NCBI GenBank assembly: GCA_009735695.1
Contig: SRSL01000003.1
Location: 558,001-622,000 of the forward strand
Length of the DNA: 64,000 nucleotides
Origin: Christiangramia bathymodioli
GTDB taxonomy: Bacteria > Bacteroidota > Bacteroidia > Flavobacteriales > Flavobacteriaceae
Direction: 5' to 3'
Position numbers and translations under genes: made by a program. The stretch's first letter is position 1; each line of letters opens with the position of its first letter. Below the pieces are notes generated by a model. It searched no databases and had not been told where the DNA came from. It saw only the letters and a list, made by a program, of their open reading frames with translations. Below, one piece after another: positions 37,073-45,036 of this stretch.

Positions 37073-38305
37073 CTAGTCAAACTTAATTGCTTTAACTGGT
37101 GAGATCCTGGAGATGATCACCGATGGGATCAACAACATAAGCATACATAGAATCAAGGTTCCCACATTTACAAAAAGAATATAATCCCAATTCAGGTAGA
37201 TAGGCACTTCATTCACATAATAAGTACGGGGATCCAAGGGAATCAGTTTAAAATATTTCTGAACCGCCAGCAGGCCAATCCCCAGGAGATTACCCCAGAA
37301 AAGCCCCAGAAGAATAAGGTAGGCAGCATTATATAGAAAAACTTTACGAATACTCCAGTCATTCGCTCCAAGAGCCTTCAGGATACCGATCATCTGCGTA
37401 CGTTCGAGAATAAGAACCAGCAGCGCCGTGATCATATTGATACCGGCGACCAGGATCATAATTCCAAGGATCAGGGCGATATTAAAATCAAAAAGCGATA
37501 GCCACTCGAAAATTGAATAGTATTTCTGGCGAATGGTTTGGGTGTCGAGGAACGAACCGGTGTTCTCATAGACTTCATTTCCCTTCCTGTCCAGTTCTTC
37601 GAAATTCGAAATAAAAACTTCAAAATTACCAACCTGGTCATCTTCCCAGCGGTTTATACGCTGAATATGCCGGAGATCTGCGATGATGTATAATTCATCG
37701 AATTCCTGAAATCCGGAATCATAGATACCTGTGATCAAAAATCCCCTTTGAACTGGGCGCTCACTATCCTCTCTTAAGAAAAAAGTGTTCATCCGGTCAC
37801 CAACCTCGAGGTTCAGTCGGTTCGCCAGATAATCTGAAATCAACACCTCATCGTTCAGTTTACCTGAATAATCTGGAAGCTCCCCTTTCACGAGGTATTC
37901 TTCCAGGTATTCCCAGCGATATTCCGGACCTACACCCTTCACGATGATACCTTCAAAATCGGTTTCGGTGCGGATCACCGCGAACTTGGTAGCCACAGCC
38001 TGCACATGTTCTATACCATCTACCGTTTCGAAATCGGGATAAAAATCCTGGTTTTTCGAGACGGGGATCAGGGAAACTTTTGAACTGTTGTTATCGTAAC
38101 TGGAAATATTGATATGCCCATTAAAAGCCGAGATCTTATCCCGAATCTTTTCCTGCAAACCCAGGCCCGTCGCAAAAGAAACCAGCATCATGATCACCCC
38201 AATAGCAATAGCGGTAATCGCTATTTTAATTATAGGGGCAGAAATACTACTTTTATACTTTTTTGCGCTAATAAGGCGTTTTACAACGAAATATTCGAAA
38301 TTCAA
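37073..38305 (-). CDS. FtsX/LolC-type ABC transporter permease
   Basis: 410 residues with the LolC/E layout: an N-terminal helix (~25-47), a large periplasmic domain (~50-265) and three helices near the C-terminus (about 270, 318 and 365). Such permeases extract lipoproteins from the inner membrane with the LolD ATPase; FtsX- or MacB-like roles are also possible. No ATPase gene is adjacent. The start is TTG (38303-38305), the only start that keeps the conserved NFEYFVVKRLI; only 6 nt separate it from the divergent namZ ATG. Confidence 0.85.
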   Translation of the reverse strand: MNFEYFVVKRLISAKKYKSSISAPIIKIAITAIAIGVIMMLVSFATGLGLQEKIRDKISAFNGHINISSYDNNSSKVSLIPVSKNQDFYPDFETVDGIEHVQAVATKFAVIRTETDFEGIIVKGVGPEYRWEYLEEYLVKGELPDYSGKLNDEVLISDYLANRLNLEVGDRMNTFFLREDSERPVQRGFLITGIYDSGFQEFDELYIIADLRHIQRINRWEDDQVGNFEVFISNFEELDRKGNEVYENTGSFLDTQTIRQKYYSIFEWLSLFDFNIALILGIMILVAGINMITALLVLILERTQMIGILKALGANDWSIRKVFLYNAAYLILLGLFWGNLLGIGLLAVQKYFKLIPLDPRTYYVNEVPIYLNWDYILFVNVGTLILCMLMLLIPSVIISRISPVKAIKFD

Positions 38306-38311
38306 TATCCT

Positions 38312-39547
38312 ATGATTAAGAGGTTGTCCAAAAGTACATTTTTATTCCTTCTTATCGGAATTCTTTCCTGCGGAAACACCCAGCAGGAGACTGAAAAAGA
38401 TTCCAGCCTAAGCATGCAAGTCGATTCTGAAGAGACCCAACCAGCTGAAATCATCCTCGGTGCGAACCGAACCGAAGAATATCTTCCGCAGCTCAAAGGC
38501 AAAAGCGTGGGCTTTGTAGGCAACCAGACTTCCATTATAAAAACCAAAAACAACACCTATACCCATGTAGTGGATTCCCTGCTGAGCATGAAAGTGGACA
38601 TCAAAAAGGTATTTGCCCCTGAGCATGGGTTTCGAGGAACTGCCGACGCCGGAGAAAAGATCCAGGATGGGGTTGACACCAAAACAGGATTACCTGTTTT
38701 TTCACTTTACGGTGATAACAAGAAACCTTCTGCCGAAGTTTTGAAAGACATCGATATGATGGTATTCGATATTCAGGATGTGGGCGCCCGGTTCTATACC
38801 TATATTTCCACTCTGCATTATATTATGGAAGCCTGCGCAGAAAACAACATTCCGTTACTGGTTTTCGACAGACCTAATCCTAATGGCCATTATATAGACG
38901 GCCCTATCCTTGATAAGGAATTTTCAAGTTTTGTGGGCATGCATCCTGTGCCTGTGGTACATGGAATGACCATCGCTGAATATGCCAGGATGATCAACGG
39001 GGAAGGCTGGCTTAAAGACGGAAAAAAATGCGAATTGATTGTAGTTGAAATGGCTAACTATGATCATTCCAAATCTTACAATCTCCCGGTAAAACCTTCT
39101 CCGAATCTGCCAAATGCCAGGTCTATAAATTTATATCCTAGCCTGTGCTTCTTTGAAGGAACCAATGTGAATGCAGGTCGCGGAACCGATCATCAATTCC
39201 AGGTTTTTGGCTCTCCCTACCTGAATCAGGAATATTTCGATTACACCTATACACCTGAATCAAAAGCCGGAGCAACCAACCCGAAACACCTTGGTAAAAA
39301 GTGTTACGGCCGCAACCTGACAAAGGCTGAAGACCTCAGTTCCCTCAACCTCGAATGGCTGATCGAAGCTTATAATCACACCGCGGAAAAAGATGAATTT
39401 TTCAACCAGTTCTTTACCAAACTGGCGGGTACCAAAGAATTGCAAAAACAAATAGAATCAGGACTGAGTCCTCAAGAAATCAAAGCTTCCTGGGAAGAAG
39501 GCCTGGTAAAATATTCCAAAACCAGGGAAAAATACCTGCTGTACTAA
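38312..39547 (+). CDS. namZ: Exo-beta-N-acetylmuramidase NamZ-type (DUF1343) lipoprotein
   Basis: 411 residues from the ATG at 38312; earlier in-frame codons belong to the antisense of the permease gene. A lipobox (FLLIGILSCGN) marks a lipoprotein. The DUF1343 core is clear: VGFVGNQTS, FAPEHGFRGTADAGE, DIQDVGARFYTYISTL and VFDRPNPNGHYIDGP. DUF1343 enzymes (NamZ, family GH171) release MurNAc from the non-reducing end of peptidoglycan fragments. This supports a peptidoglycan-scavenging role together with the dipeptide epimerase at 9982. It touches the next gene (TAATG, shared base 39547). Confidence 0.88.
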   Translation: MIKRLSKSTFLFLLIGILSCGNTQQETEKDSSLSMQVDSEETQPAEIILGANRTEEYLPQLKGKSVGFVGNQTSIIKTKNNTYTHVVDSLLSMKVDIKKVFAPEHGFRGTADAGEKIQDGVDTKTGLPVFSLYGDNKKPSAEVLKDIDMMVFDIQDVGARFYTYISTLHYIMEACAENNIPLLVFDRPNPNGHYIDGPILDKEFSSFVGMHPVPVVHGMTIAEYARMINGEGWLKDGKKCELIVVEMANYDHSKSYNLPVKPSPNLPNARSINLYPSLCFFEGTNVNAGRGTDHQFQVFGSPYLNQEYFDYTYTPESKAGATNPKHLGKKCYGRNLTKAEDLSSLNLEWLIEAYNHTAEKDEFFNQFFTKLAGTKELQKQIESGLSPQEIKASWEEGLVKYSKTREKYLLY

Positions 39548-39747
39548 TGGATAATTTAATGATGTCTTTTATAGTCTTCCTGGTATTTCTGGGAATAGCT
39601 TTGGTGATCTGGGTGATCATCGACCTGTTTCAGAAGAATTTCAGCATGACTGAAAAATTGTTATGGTTAATCGTCATCCTAATGGCTCCTGTCCTGGGTA
39701 GTATCGTATATTTTATCTTCGGAAGAAATCGCGGGAAATCAGCCTAA
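39547..39747 (+). CDS. PLDc_N-domain small membrane protein
   Basis: 66 residues with two hydrophobic helices and the linker SMTEKLLWLIVILMAPVLGS, the phospholipase D nuclease N-terminal (PLDc_N) pattern; no catalytic HKD motif, so it is not an enzyme. Its ATG overlaps the namZ stop by one base. Its end overlaps the convergent YkgJ gene by 9 nt. Function unknown; similar short proteins are common in Bacteroidota. Confidence 0.75.
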   Translation: MDNLMMSFIVFLVFLGIALVIWVIIDLFQKNFSMTEKLLWLIVILMAPVLGSIVYFIFGRNRGKSA

Positions 39748-40230
39748 ACGCCTCTTCATTTCCTCCACAATATTATAAGCCGCAGGGCAGATAGCCGTAT
39801 TTTTAATGGTGATATTCGAGATTTTATGAAAATCCTTCCTGTCCGTATGCGGGTATTCCCTACATGCTTTTGGCCTCTTATCGTAGACCGAACAGTAATT
39901 ATCGGCTCCCAAGAACGGACAGGGCACCTGCTGGAGCACATAATCATTTTCCTCATCCAGGCGCAGGTAGGTGTCTATAAAATCTCCAGGTTTCATCCTG
40001 AAGTGTTTGCTTAACCTTTCAATATCCTTCTGAGTAAAAAGTGGCCCGGTTGTTTTGCAGCAATTAGCACAACTAAGGCAATCAGTTCTGCTGAATTCTT
40101 CCTCGTGCAATTCCTGCATCACAGAATCCAGGTTTTTTGGCGGTCTCTTTCGAAGCTTCGAAAAGAACTTCTTATTCTCCTTCTTCTTATCTTTGGCCTT
40201 TTCAGGTAACTTTTTAAGAAATTCTTCCAT
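39739..40230 (-). CDS. YkgJ family cysteine-cluster protein
   Basis: 163 residues. The cysteine cluster reads DCLSCANCCKTTGP and later PCPFLGADNYCSVYDKRPKACREYP, a set that coordinates zinc or an Fe-S cluster in this family. Highly charged N-terminus (about residues 1-40). The family is often called zinc/iron-chelating. Cytoplasmic. Its start codon (40228-40230) shares base 40230 with the TTG start of the divergent methyltransferase. Confidence 0.88.
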   Translation of the reverse strand: MEEFLKKLPEKAKDKKKENKKFFSKLRKRPPKNLDSVMQELHEEEFSRTDCLSCANCCKTTGPLFTQKDIERLSKHFRMKPGDFIDTYLRLDEENDYVLQQVPCPFLGADNYCSVYDKRPKACREYPHTDRKDFHKISNITIKNTAICPAAYNIVEEMKRRLG

Positions 40231-40934
40231 TGGGCAAAAATAAGGATATATTCGGCAACGCCATCAGGGCATATTTCGAAAATAAGGATGAAACCGATAT
40301 CATCGTTCATTCTGAAGATTTTGATGATGACATCATCCCGGTAGCCTATCTTTTCAGAAGCTTTGAAGATATGCCGGAAATTGAACAAAAAGCTTTAGAG
40401 CTTTGCTTCGGAAAAGTGCTGGACGTAGGCTGTGGAGCGGGCAGCCATAGCCTGTATCTTCAGAATGAAAAAAATCTGGATTGCCTCGCGATCGATACTT
40501 CGGAAAGTTCCATAGAGATCGCTCAAAAAAGAGGCCTGAAAAATGCCAGAAATCAGGATTTCTTTGAGTTAAAGAACGAGAGGTTTGATACCATCCTGAT
40601 GCTCATGAACGGAAGCGGCATCATTGGAAAACTCAAAAATCTTCAGCGATTTTTCACTCATGCACGATCCATATTAAACGAAAACGGACAGATCCTGATG
40701 GATTCCTCAGACCTTATATTTCTGTTCGATGATGACGACATACCAGATGAGGAAACATATTATGGTGAACTTAGCTTCAGCATGAGCTATAAAGAGCAGC
40801 GATCAGCCGAATTCGACTGGTTATACATAGATGAAAATCTTTTAAAAACCTATGCCGAAAAAAATAAGTTTAACTGTGAGATCGTTAAAAAAGGTAGCCA
40901 CTACGATTACCTGGCCGTTTTAAAACCGCGCTAA
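40230..40934 (+). CDS. Class I SAM-dependent methyltransferase
   Basis: 234 residues. The SAM-binding motif I is VLDVGCGAGSHSLYL near residue 64-78, and LAIDTSESSIEIA and MDSSDLIFLFDD follow the Rossmann order. The N-terminus MGKNKDIFGNAI matches related flavobacterial proteins, so the TTG at 40230 is the best start; only TTG or ATT is available, because TAA at 40215 blocks further extension. Substrate unknown. No terminator is seen before the next gene, which has its own -7 box. Confidence 0.85.
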   Translation: MGKNKDIFGNAIRAYFENKDETDIIVHSEDFDDDIIPVAYLFRSFEDMPEIEQKALELCFGKVLDVGCGAGSHSLYLQNEKNLDCLAIDTSESSIEIAQKRGLKNARNQDFFELKNERFDTILMLMNGSGIIGKLKNLQRFFTHARSILNENGQILMDSSDLIFLFDDDDIPDEETYYGELSFSMSYKEQRSAEFDWLYIDENLLKTYAEKNKFNCEIVKKGSHYDYLAVLKPR

Positions 40935-40949
40935 CCCGCTAAATTTTCT

Positions 40950-40957
40950 ATTTTTGT
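40950..40957 (+). promoter_or_regulatory. -7 box of the metalloprotease promoter
   Basis: TATTTTTG, matching TAnnTTTG. It lies only 4 nt before the first ATG (40962) and 19 nt before the second (40977), so transcription would begin after the first; this decides the start. Confidence 0.5.
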
Positions 40958-40976
40958 TAGAATGCTAACTAATACC

Positions 40977-41747
40977 ATGATAAAACGCTATAAACTTTTT
41001 CTCCTGTTAATAGGCCTTTCCCTGGCCATTTCCTGTACTAAAGAAAGCGGCCCTTCAGAAGCCGATGCTCGAGCTGCCAATTTAAAATCTCTGGGTTCAT
41101 CGGCCGAGGACCTGCTTAGTGATGTTAAATTCACCTCGCTGAATATAGAGATGGTTTATGTAGTAGGCAGCAAACCTACCGATGAAGCCATTAGTAAGTT
41201 TCAGACCTTTCTGGAGCAGCGGGTTTATAAGCCAGACGGGATCAATATTACACTTAGGAGCGTAGCTTCTTCCGGGAAGGCTCCATTCTCAATTGAAGAA
41301 ATCGTGGAGATCGAGAAACAGGAACGAACCGCTTACAACACCGGAGACGAAATCGCCGTCTGGATCTATTTTGCCGATGGCAGCAATGAAAAGGATGAAA
41401 ACGACAAATTCGTGCTTGGTTCAGCTTTTAGAAATACTTCCATGGTAATTTACCAGGGAACCATCCAGAATTTCGCGAGCAGGCCGCGTTCTCCAAGCAG
41501 AGCGACTATTGAAGCCGCAACCCTGAACCATGAACTGGGCCATCTTTTCGGACTGGTAGATCTTGGCACCTCCCCGGTCTCAGATCACGAAGATGGCGAA
41601 AACCAGGGCCATTGTAAGATCGATGGCTGCCTGATGAAAGCTTCCATAGAATTTGGAACCGGTGTTTTTGATGTCCTGGAGGGAAGAGGAATTCCGCAGC
41701 TGGATCAGGCTTGCATCGATGATCTTCAGTCTATCGGCGGAAAATAA
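40977..41747 (+). CDS. Zinc metalloprotease-like lipoprotein (HExxHxxGxxD)
   Basis: 256 residues from the second ATG; the -7 box at 40950 puts the transcript start after the first ATG. Lipobox in LSLAISCTKE marks a lipoprotein. The zinc motif HELGHLFGLVD (near residues 183-193) has Asp at the third-ligand place, as in snapalysin-type metzincins; CKIDGCLMKAS further on is a candidate Met-turn. So it is a probable outer-membrane or periplasmic endopeptidase. Substrate unknown. Similar flavobacterial proteins are annotated membrane metalloprotease. Confidence 0.75.
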   Translation: MIKRYKLFLLLIGLSLAISCTKESGPSEADARAANLKSLGSSAEDLLSDVKFTSLNIEMVYVVGSKPTDEAISKFQTFLEQRVYKPDGINITLRSVASSGKAPFSIEEIVEIEKQERTAYNTGDEIAVWIYFADGSNEKDENDKFVLGSAFRNTSMVIYQGTIQNFASRPRSPSRATIEAATLNHELGHLFGLVDLGTSPVSDHEDGENQGHCKIDGCLMKASIEFGTGVFDVLEGRGIPQLDQACIDDLQSIGGK

Positions 41748-41769
41748 AAATATCACTTTGCTGTATAAA

Positions 41770-41797
41770 AAAAATCCCCGGTCTGCCGGGGATTTTT
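41770..41797. terminator. Bidirectional terminator
   Basis: 12-bp stem AAAAATCCCCGG / CCGGGGATTTTT with a 4-nt loop between two convergent genes. Confidence 0.9.
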
Positions 41798-41812
41798 AAT
41801 TTGTATTATGTC

Positions 41813-42769
41813 TTAATCTTCTTTAAAAGTGTCAGGATCCAGGTAATCTGGAATTCCATCCCCGTTGGTATCGGTAAAGATGATCGTTCCATCCTCAAGG
41901 ATCTCGATCTCTTTCCTGGTTGGAGTTCCGTCACCGTCATCATCGGCATCTGAGAAATTACTCAGGTCATCTTCGTCTGTATCATCGTTGAACAAATCGC
42001 CATCACCATCCAGATCTTCCATGTAAGAAGGGATTCCATCCGCATCGTGATCGGCTTCATTTACAAGGTAAAGATTCAGACTAAAAATAATTGGTGAATA
42101 GGCAGGGATGTTAGGTCTTGATTCACTGAAATAAGCCAATCCAGAAGGCATGAAAATAGCTCCTACCCCAAAATCATTTTTCCATTCAATGGTATTATCT
42201 GAAAGTACCTTGTAACCAGTAGAGGCCCGGAATTCGGTAAAACCTTCCTGGAAGCCGGTAATTGTTCCTCCTCCTCGCTGCACAACGCCATTTGCACCTT
42301 TAACCTGGTAAGCAGTTAAACTGAACCAGGTAGGAGTTTTGATATTGTTCTGGAAAACCTCACCAGTTAAATTCTCCCCTAATAAAGCAGTAAATACCGA
42401 ATCGGTTTTCTTGGGAGCAGGCCCCTCACCTTCTCTTACTTTCAGTATATATAACTGCTGGTCTACTCCCTGGTAATTTACGGTCTTGGTAATTAGATCT
42501 TCAGATTCAATTATCGGAGTTTTACCGGCATTTTCACCAGCGATGGTATCGAACCTTACTACATAATCAAAATTTTCAGGCGGATTTTGAAAATCCTCGT
42601 AATTGTAAAAATGAGTGGTCATGTACTCTATTAGCTCCTGGTCATCTTCAATCGCCACTTCTCCCCGGTCTCTCGGAGGAACTGTTTCTATACCATCATC
42701 ATCATTTTTATCACATGAAAAAACAAGTAAAGCCACGAGGCCCAACATCCATATTTTGTTTAATCTCAT
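41813..42769 (-). CDS. FKBP-type peptidyl-prolyl isomerase-like lipoprotein with calcium-type repeats
   Basis: 318 residues from the ATG at 42769; the frame's earlier Met is not needed. The lipobox is LLVFSCDK. Residues ~80-225 resemble the FKBP-type PPIases of flavobacterial gliding/secretion loci (GldI-like; GTITGFQEGFTEF, GVGAIFMPSGLAYF). Residues ~235-315 form a thrombospondin type 3-like, Asp-rich tail with DADGIPSY, DLDGDGDL and DTNGDGIPDYLDPD, which probably binds calcium. Periplasmic or surface. The active-site tyrosine set was not checked. Convergent with the metalloprotease gene. Confidence 0.78.
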   Translation of the reverse strand: MRLNKIWMLGLVALLVFSCDKNDDDGIETVPPRDRGEVAIEDDQELIEYMTTHFYNYEDFQNPPENFDYVVRFDTIAGENAGKTPIIESEDLITKTVNYQGVDQQLYILKVREGEGPAPKKTDSVFTALLGENLTGEVFQNNIKTPTWFSLTAYQVKGANGVVQRGGGTITGFQEGFTEFRASTGYKVLSDNTIEWKNDFGVGAIFMPSGLAYFSESRPNIPAYSPIIFSLNLYLVNEADHDADGIPSYMEDLDGDGDLFNDDTDEDDLSNFSDADDDGDGTPTRKEIEILEDGTIIFTDTNGDGIPDYLDPDTFKED

Positions 42770-42808
42770 CGAAGTTTTATTTTGGAGGCGCAAGATACAA
42801 TAATCTTG

Positions 42809-42816
42809 TATTTTTG
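42809..42816 (+). promoter_or_regulatory. -7 box of the S4 gene promoter
   Basis: TATTTTTG matches TAnnTTTG, 33 nt before the ATG at 42850. A TTTG upstream (42781-42784) is 24 nt away, longer than usual. Confidence 0.45.
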
Positions 42817-42849
42817 TTTCATTATGAACGCCTAATTAGCCTTCAAATT

Positions 42850-43257
42850 ATGAGAGTTGACAAATTTCTGTGGTGTGTGAGATATTTTAAAACCCGAAGC
42901 CTGGCAACAAATGCCTGCAAGCAGGGTAAAGTAAGGCTCGATGATGAAATCCTTAAACCCTCAAAGGAAGTCTTTCCGGGAGACAAATTAAAAGTTCGGA
43001 AGAACCAGATCAATTATGAATTGGAGATTCTTGACATTCCAAAGAGCCGGGTGGGCGCCAAGCTTGTGAATATCTATATCATAGACCATACCCCTAAGGA
43101 AGCTTTTGAAGCCCAGGACCTGCTTAAATATTCCAAAGATTATTATCGCAAAAAAGGTACTGGAAGGCCTACTAAAAAAGACCGAAGGGATATAGACGAG
43201 TGGTTCGACAATGCAGGAGACCAGCCCAACGAAAATTCTAAGAAAGAAAGTGAGTAA
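42850..43257 (+). CDS. S4-domain RNA-binding protein (HslR-like)
   Basis: 135 residues from the ATG at 42850: MRVDKFLWCVRYFKTRSLAT and the S4 core GKVRLDDEILKPSKEVFPGDKL. The basic tail (YYRKKGTGRPTKKDRRDIDEW) is typical of HslR/Hsp15, which binds stalled 50S subunits. Its stop lies inside the start of the methyltransferase gene (GTGAGTAA). First gene of an S4 - methyltransferase - phosphoribosyltransferase operon. Confidence 0.9.
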   Translation: MRVDKFLWCVRYFKTRSLATNACKQGKVRLDDEILKPSKEVFPGDKLKVRKNQINYELEILDIPKSRVGAKLVNIYIIDHTPKEAFEAQDLLKYSKDYYRKKGTGRPTKKDRRDIDEWFDNAGDQPNENSKKESE

Positions 43258-43825
43258 GGAATACTGGTCTCAACGGTACCGGGAAAAGAATACCGGCTGG
43301 GATATTGGTTATGTCTCTACCCCAATCCGGGAGTATATTGATCAGCTCGAAAACAAAGAACTGCAGATCCTTATTCCGGGAGCAGGTAATTCGTATGAAG
43401 CTGAATACCTGTACAGGCAGGGATTCAGGAAGGTATTTGTTTGCGACATTGCTAACGAACCTCTTCAGAATTTGAAGGCCAGGTTACCTGAATTTCCAGA
43501 AGGTCAACTTCTCCTGGACGATTTTTTCAGGCTTGAGCAAAAGTTTGACCTGATCCTGGAGCAAACCTTTTTTTGTGCCATCCCTGTGGAAATGCGTTCA
43601 GACTATGCCGCGAAATGCAGGGAACTGTTAAGACAGGACGGGAAAATTGCCGGGCTGTTTTTCGATTTTGAATTAACCGAAAACGGACCTCCTTTCGGTG
43701 GAAGCAAAGAGGAATATTTAACGTATTTTAGTGAGGATTTTAATATAGAAATTTTAGAACCCTGTTACAATTCGATTCCGCCAAGAAAAGGCAACGAATT
43801 GTTTTTTAAATTCAGAAAGAAATAA
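43250..43825 (+). CDS. TPMT-family SAM-dependent methyltransferase
   Basis: 191 residues from the GTG at 43250: SKEYWSQRYREKNTGWDIGYVSTPI is the thiopurine-methyltransferase signature and aligns with the family start. A longer frame begins with ATG at 43211, but would overlap the S4 gene by 47 nt. The SAM motif is QILIPGAGNSYEAEYL and LEQTFFCAIPVEMRSDYA follows. Substrates in this family include thiol, selenium or tellurite compounds; none is certain here. GTG overlaps the S4 stop. Confidence 0.85.
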   Translation: MSKEYWSQRYREKNTGWDIGYVSTPIREYIDQLENKELQILIPGAGNSYEAEYLYRQGFRKVFVCDIANEPLQNLKARLPEFPEGQLLLDDFFRLEQKFDLILEQTFFCAIPVEMRSDYAAKCRELLRQDGKIAGLFFDFELTENGPPFGGSKEEYLTYFSEDFNIEILEPCYNSIPPRKGNELFFKFRKK

Positions 43826-43826
43826 G

Positions 43827-44324
43827 ATGGAAAAGCTTCCAATTCTAGACCAGGAGCAGATCAAACATAAAATTAGACGAATCGCCTATCAGATCTACGA
43901 AAGCAATATGGATGAAAAAGAGATCATCCTGGCGGGTATAGCCAGCAACGGCTACCAATTTGCAAAAATGATCGAAAAGGAGCTGAAAGACATCTCTCCT
44001 TTAGAGGTTTCGTTGTGCAAGGTAGAGGTTGATAAGAAAAATCCGTTGAACGAGATCAAAACCTCGCTGAGTCCGAATGAATATAAAGATCGATCTGTCA
44101 TCCTCGTTGATGACGTGCTAAACTCCGGAACCACTCTTATCTACGGAGTAAGACATTTTCTAAATGTCCCATTAAAACAATTCAAAACTGCTGTTCTGGT
44201 TGACCGAAATCACAAAAAATATCCGGTAAAGGCCGATTTTAAAGGAATATCCCTATCGACCTCCCTCAGCGAGACGGTGAAGGTAATTTTTGAGAAAAAT
44301 AACGAACGGGTAGAACTATCTTAA
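43827..44324 (+). CDS. Phosphoribosyltransferase (PyrR-like)
   Basis: 165 residues. The PRPP-binding motif VILVDDVLNSGTTLIYG is near residues 91-107. The N-terminus (IKHKIRRIAYQIYES) resembles PyrR-type proteins, but no pyr gene or attenuator is seen nearby, so the base specificity is open. 1 nt after the methyltransferase stop. The 3' end overlaps the convergent aroK by 9 nt. Confidence 0.85.
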   Translation: MEKLPILDQEQIKHKIRRIAYQIYESNMDEKEIILAGIASNGYQFAKMIEKELKDISPLEVSLCKVEVDKKNPLNEIKTSLSPNEYKDRSVILVDDVLNSGTTLIYGVRHFLNVPLKQFKTAVLVDRNHKKYPVKADFKGISLSTSLSETVKVIFEKNNERVELS

Positions 44325-44837
44325 GCGATCTTCGATTTCAGAGATAATTCCTTCTGCAGTTTTGCCTTCGCAATCGATAATATAATCAGCCTGGTTATAA
44401 TAAAAACCTCTTTCGAATAAATGTTTACGAATAAATTCTTCTAATTCGGCTTTATCCTGAAGGTGCTGTATAACTGGGCGATGATCCTTTTCAGCAAATA
44501 GACGCTCGGTAAGACTCTGTACCGATAATTTCAAATAAATCGAACAGGTTTCCTCAGCATTCCTGATCAGATCAATATTATCACCGTAACAGGGAGTACC
44601 TCCTCCCAGGGAAACCACCGCATCTTCCTCCCTGGCCAGATTCTGCTCAAGCACGCTTCGTTCCAGTTTTCGGAAATATATTTCTCCTTTTTTTTCAAAG
44701 ATCTCAGGAATCTTCAAATTTTCCAGTTTTTCGATTTCCTCATCAAAATCCATAAATTTTTGATCGATCTGTTGCGCAAGAAGCTTTCCAATATGGGATT
44801 TCCCGGAACCCATATAACCCATTAAAAATATTTTCAT
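44316..44837 (-). CDS. aroK: Shikimate kinase
   Basis: 173 residues, ATP:shikimate 3-phosphotransferase of the aromatic amino-acid pathway. The P-loop is MGYMGSGKSHIG near the N-terminus; the shikimate-binding DFDEEIE, SLGGGTPCY and the lid stretch AEKDHRPVI are present. Normal length. Its upstream region divides from tRNA-Lys and carries a -7 box (44867-44874). Confidence 0.95.
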   Translation of the reverse strand: MKIFLMGYMGSGKSHIGKLLAQQIDQKFMDFDEEIEKLENLKIPEIFEKKGEIYFRKLERSVLEQNLAREEDAVVSLGGGTPCYGDNIDLIRNAEETCSIYLKLSVQSLTERLFAEKDHRPVIQHLQDKAELEEFIRKHLFERGFYYNQADYIIDCEGKTAEGIISEIEDRLR

Positions 44838-44866
44838 TCTATAACTAGCTAATATTGAGTAAAAGG

Positions 44867-44874
44867 CAAAACTA
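44867..44874 (-). promoter_or_regulatory. -7 box of the aroK promoter
   Basis: TAGTTTTG on the minus strand (matches TAnnTTTG), 29 nt upstream of the aroK start codon. The nearest TTTG upstream gives a short spacer of about 15 nt. Confidence 0.45.
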
Positions 44875-44899
44875 TGATAAAATTATACCAAATAAGGCT

Positions 44900-44929
44900 T
44901 GAAAAATAAATTAATGAATGTATATTTGC
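44900..44929 (+). promoter_or_regulatory. Promoter of the tRNA-Lys genes
   Basis: TTG at 44900-44902, 19-nt spacer, TATATTTG at 44922-44929: a full match to the Bacteroidota promoter. Start expected about 28 nt before tRNA-Lys. A short inverted repeat CGCATTCG / CGAATGC follows. Confidence 0.8.
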
Positions 44930-44963
44930 ACCCGCATTCGCAAAAACACGAATGCTTTTTATT

Positions 44964-45036
44964 GATCTGGTAGCTCAGTTGGTAGAGCATCTCCCTTTTA
45001 AGGAGAGGGTCCTGGGTTCGAGCCCCAGCCAGATCA
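44964..45036 (+). tRNA. tRNA-Lys (anticodon TTT), copy 1
   Basis: Acceptor GATCTGG / CCAGATC, anticodon loop CTTTTAA, T-arm GGTTCGAGCC. Identical to copy 2 at 45141-45213. Followed by CACAAAGTGAGCTGGAA, which also follows copy 2. Confidence 0.96.

Noticed and set aside
43211-43249. ATG at 43211 as start of the TPMT-like methyltransferase
   Set aside because: It would overlap the S4 gene by 47 nt and add 13 residues outside the family start; GTG at 43250 overlapping the S4 stop fits better.
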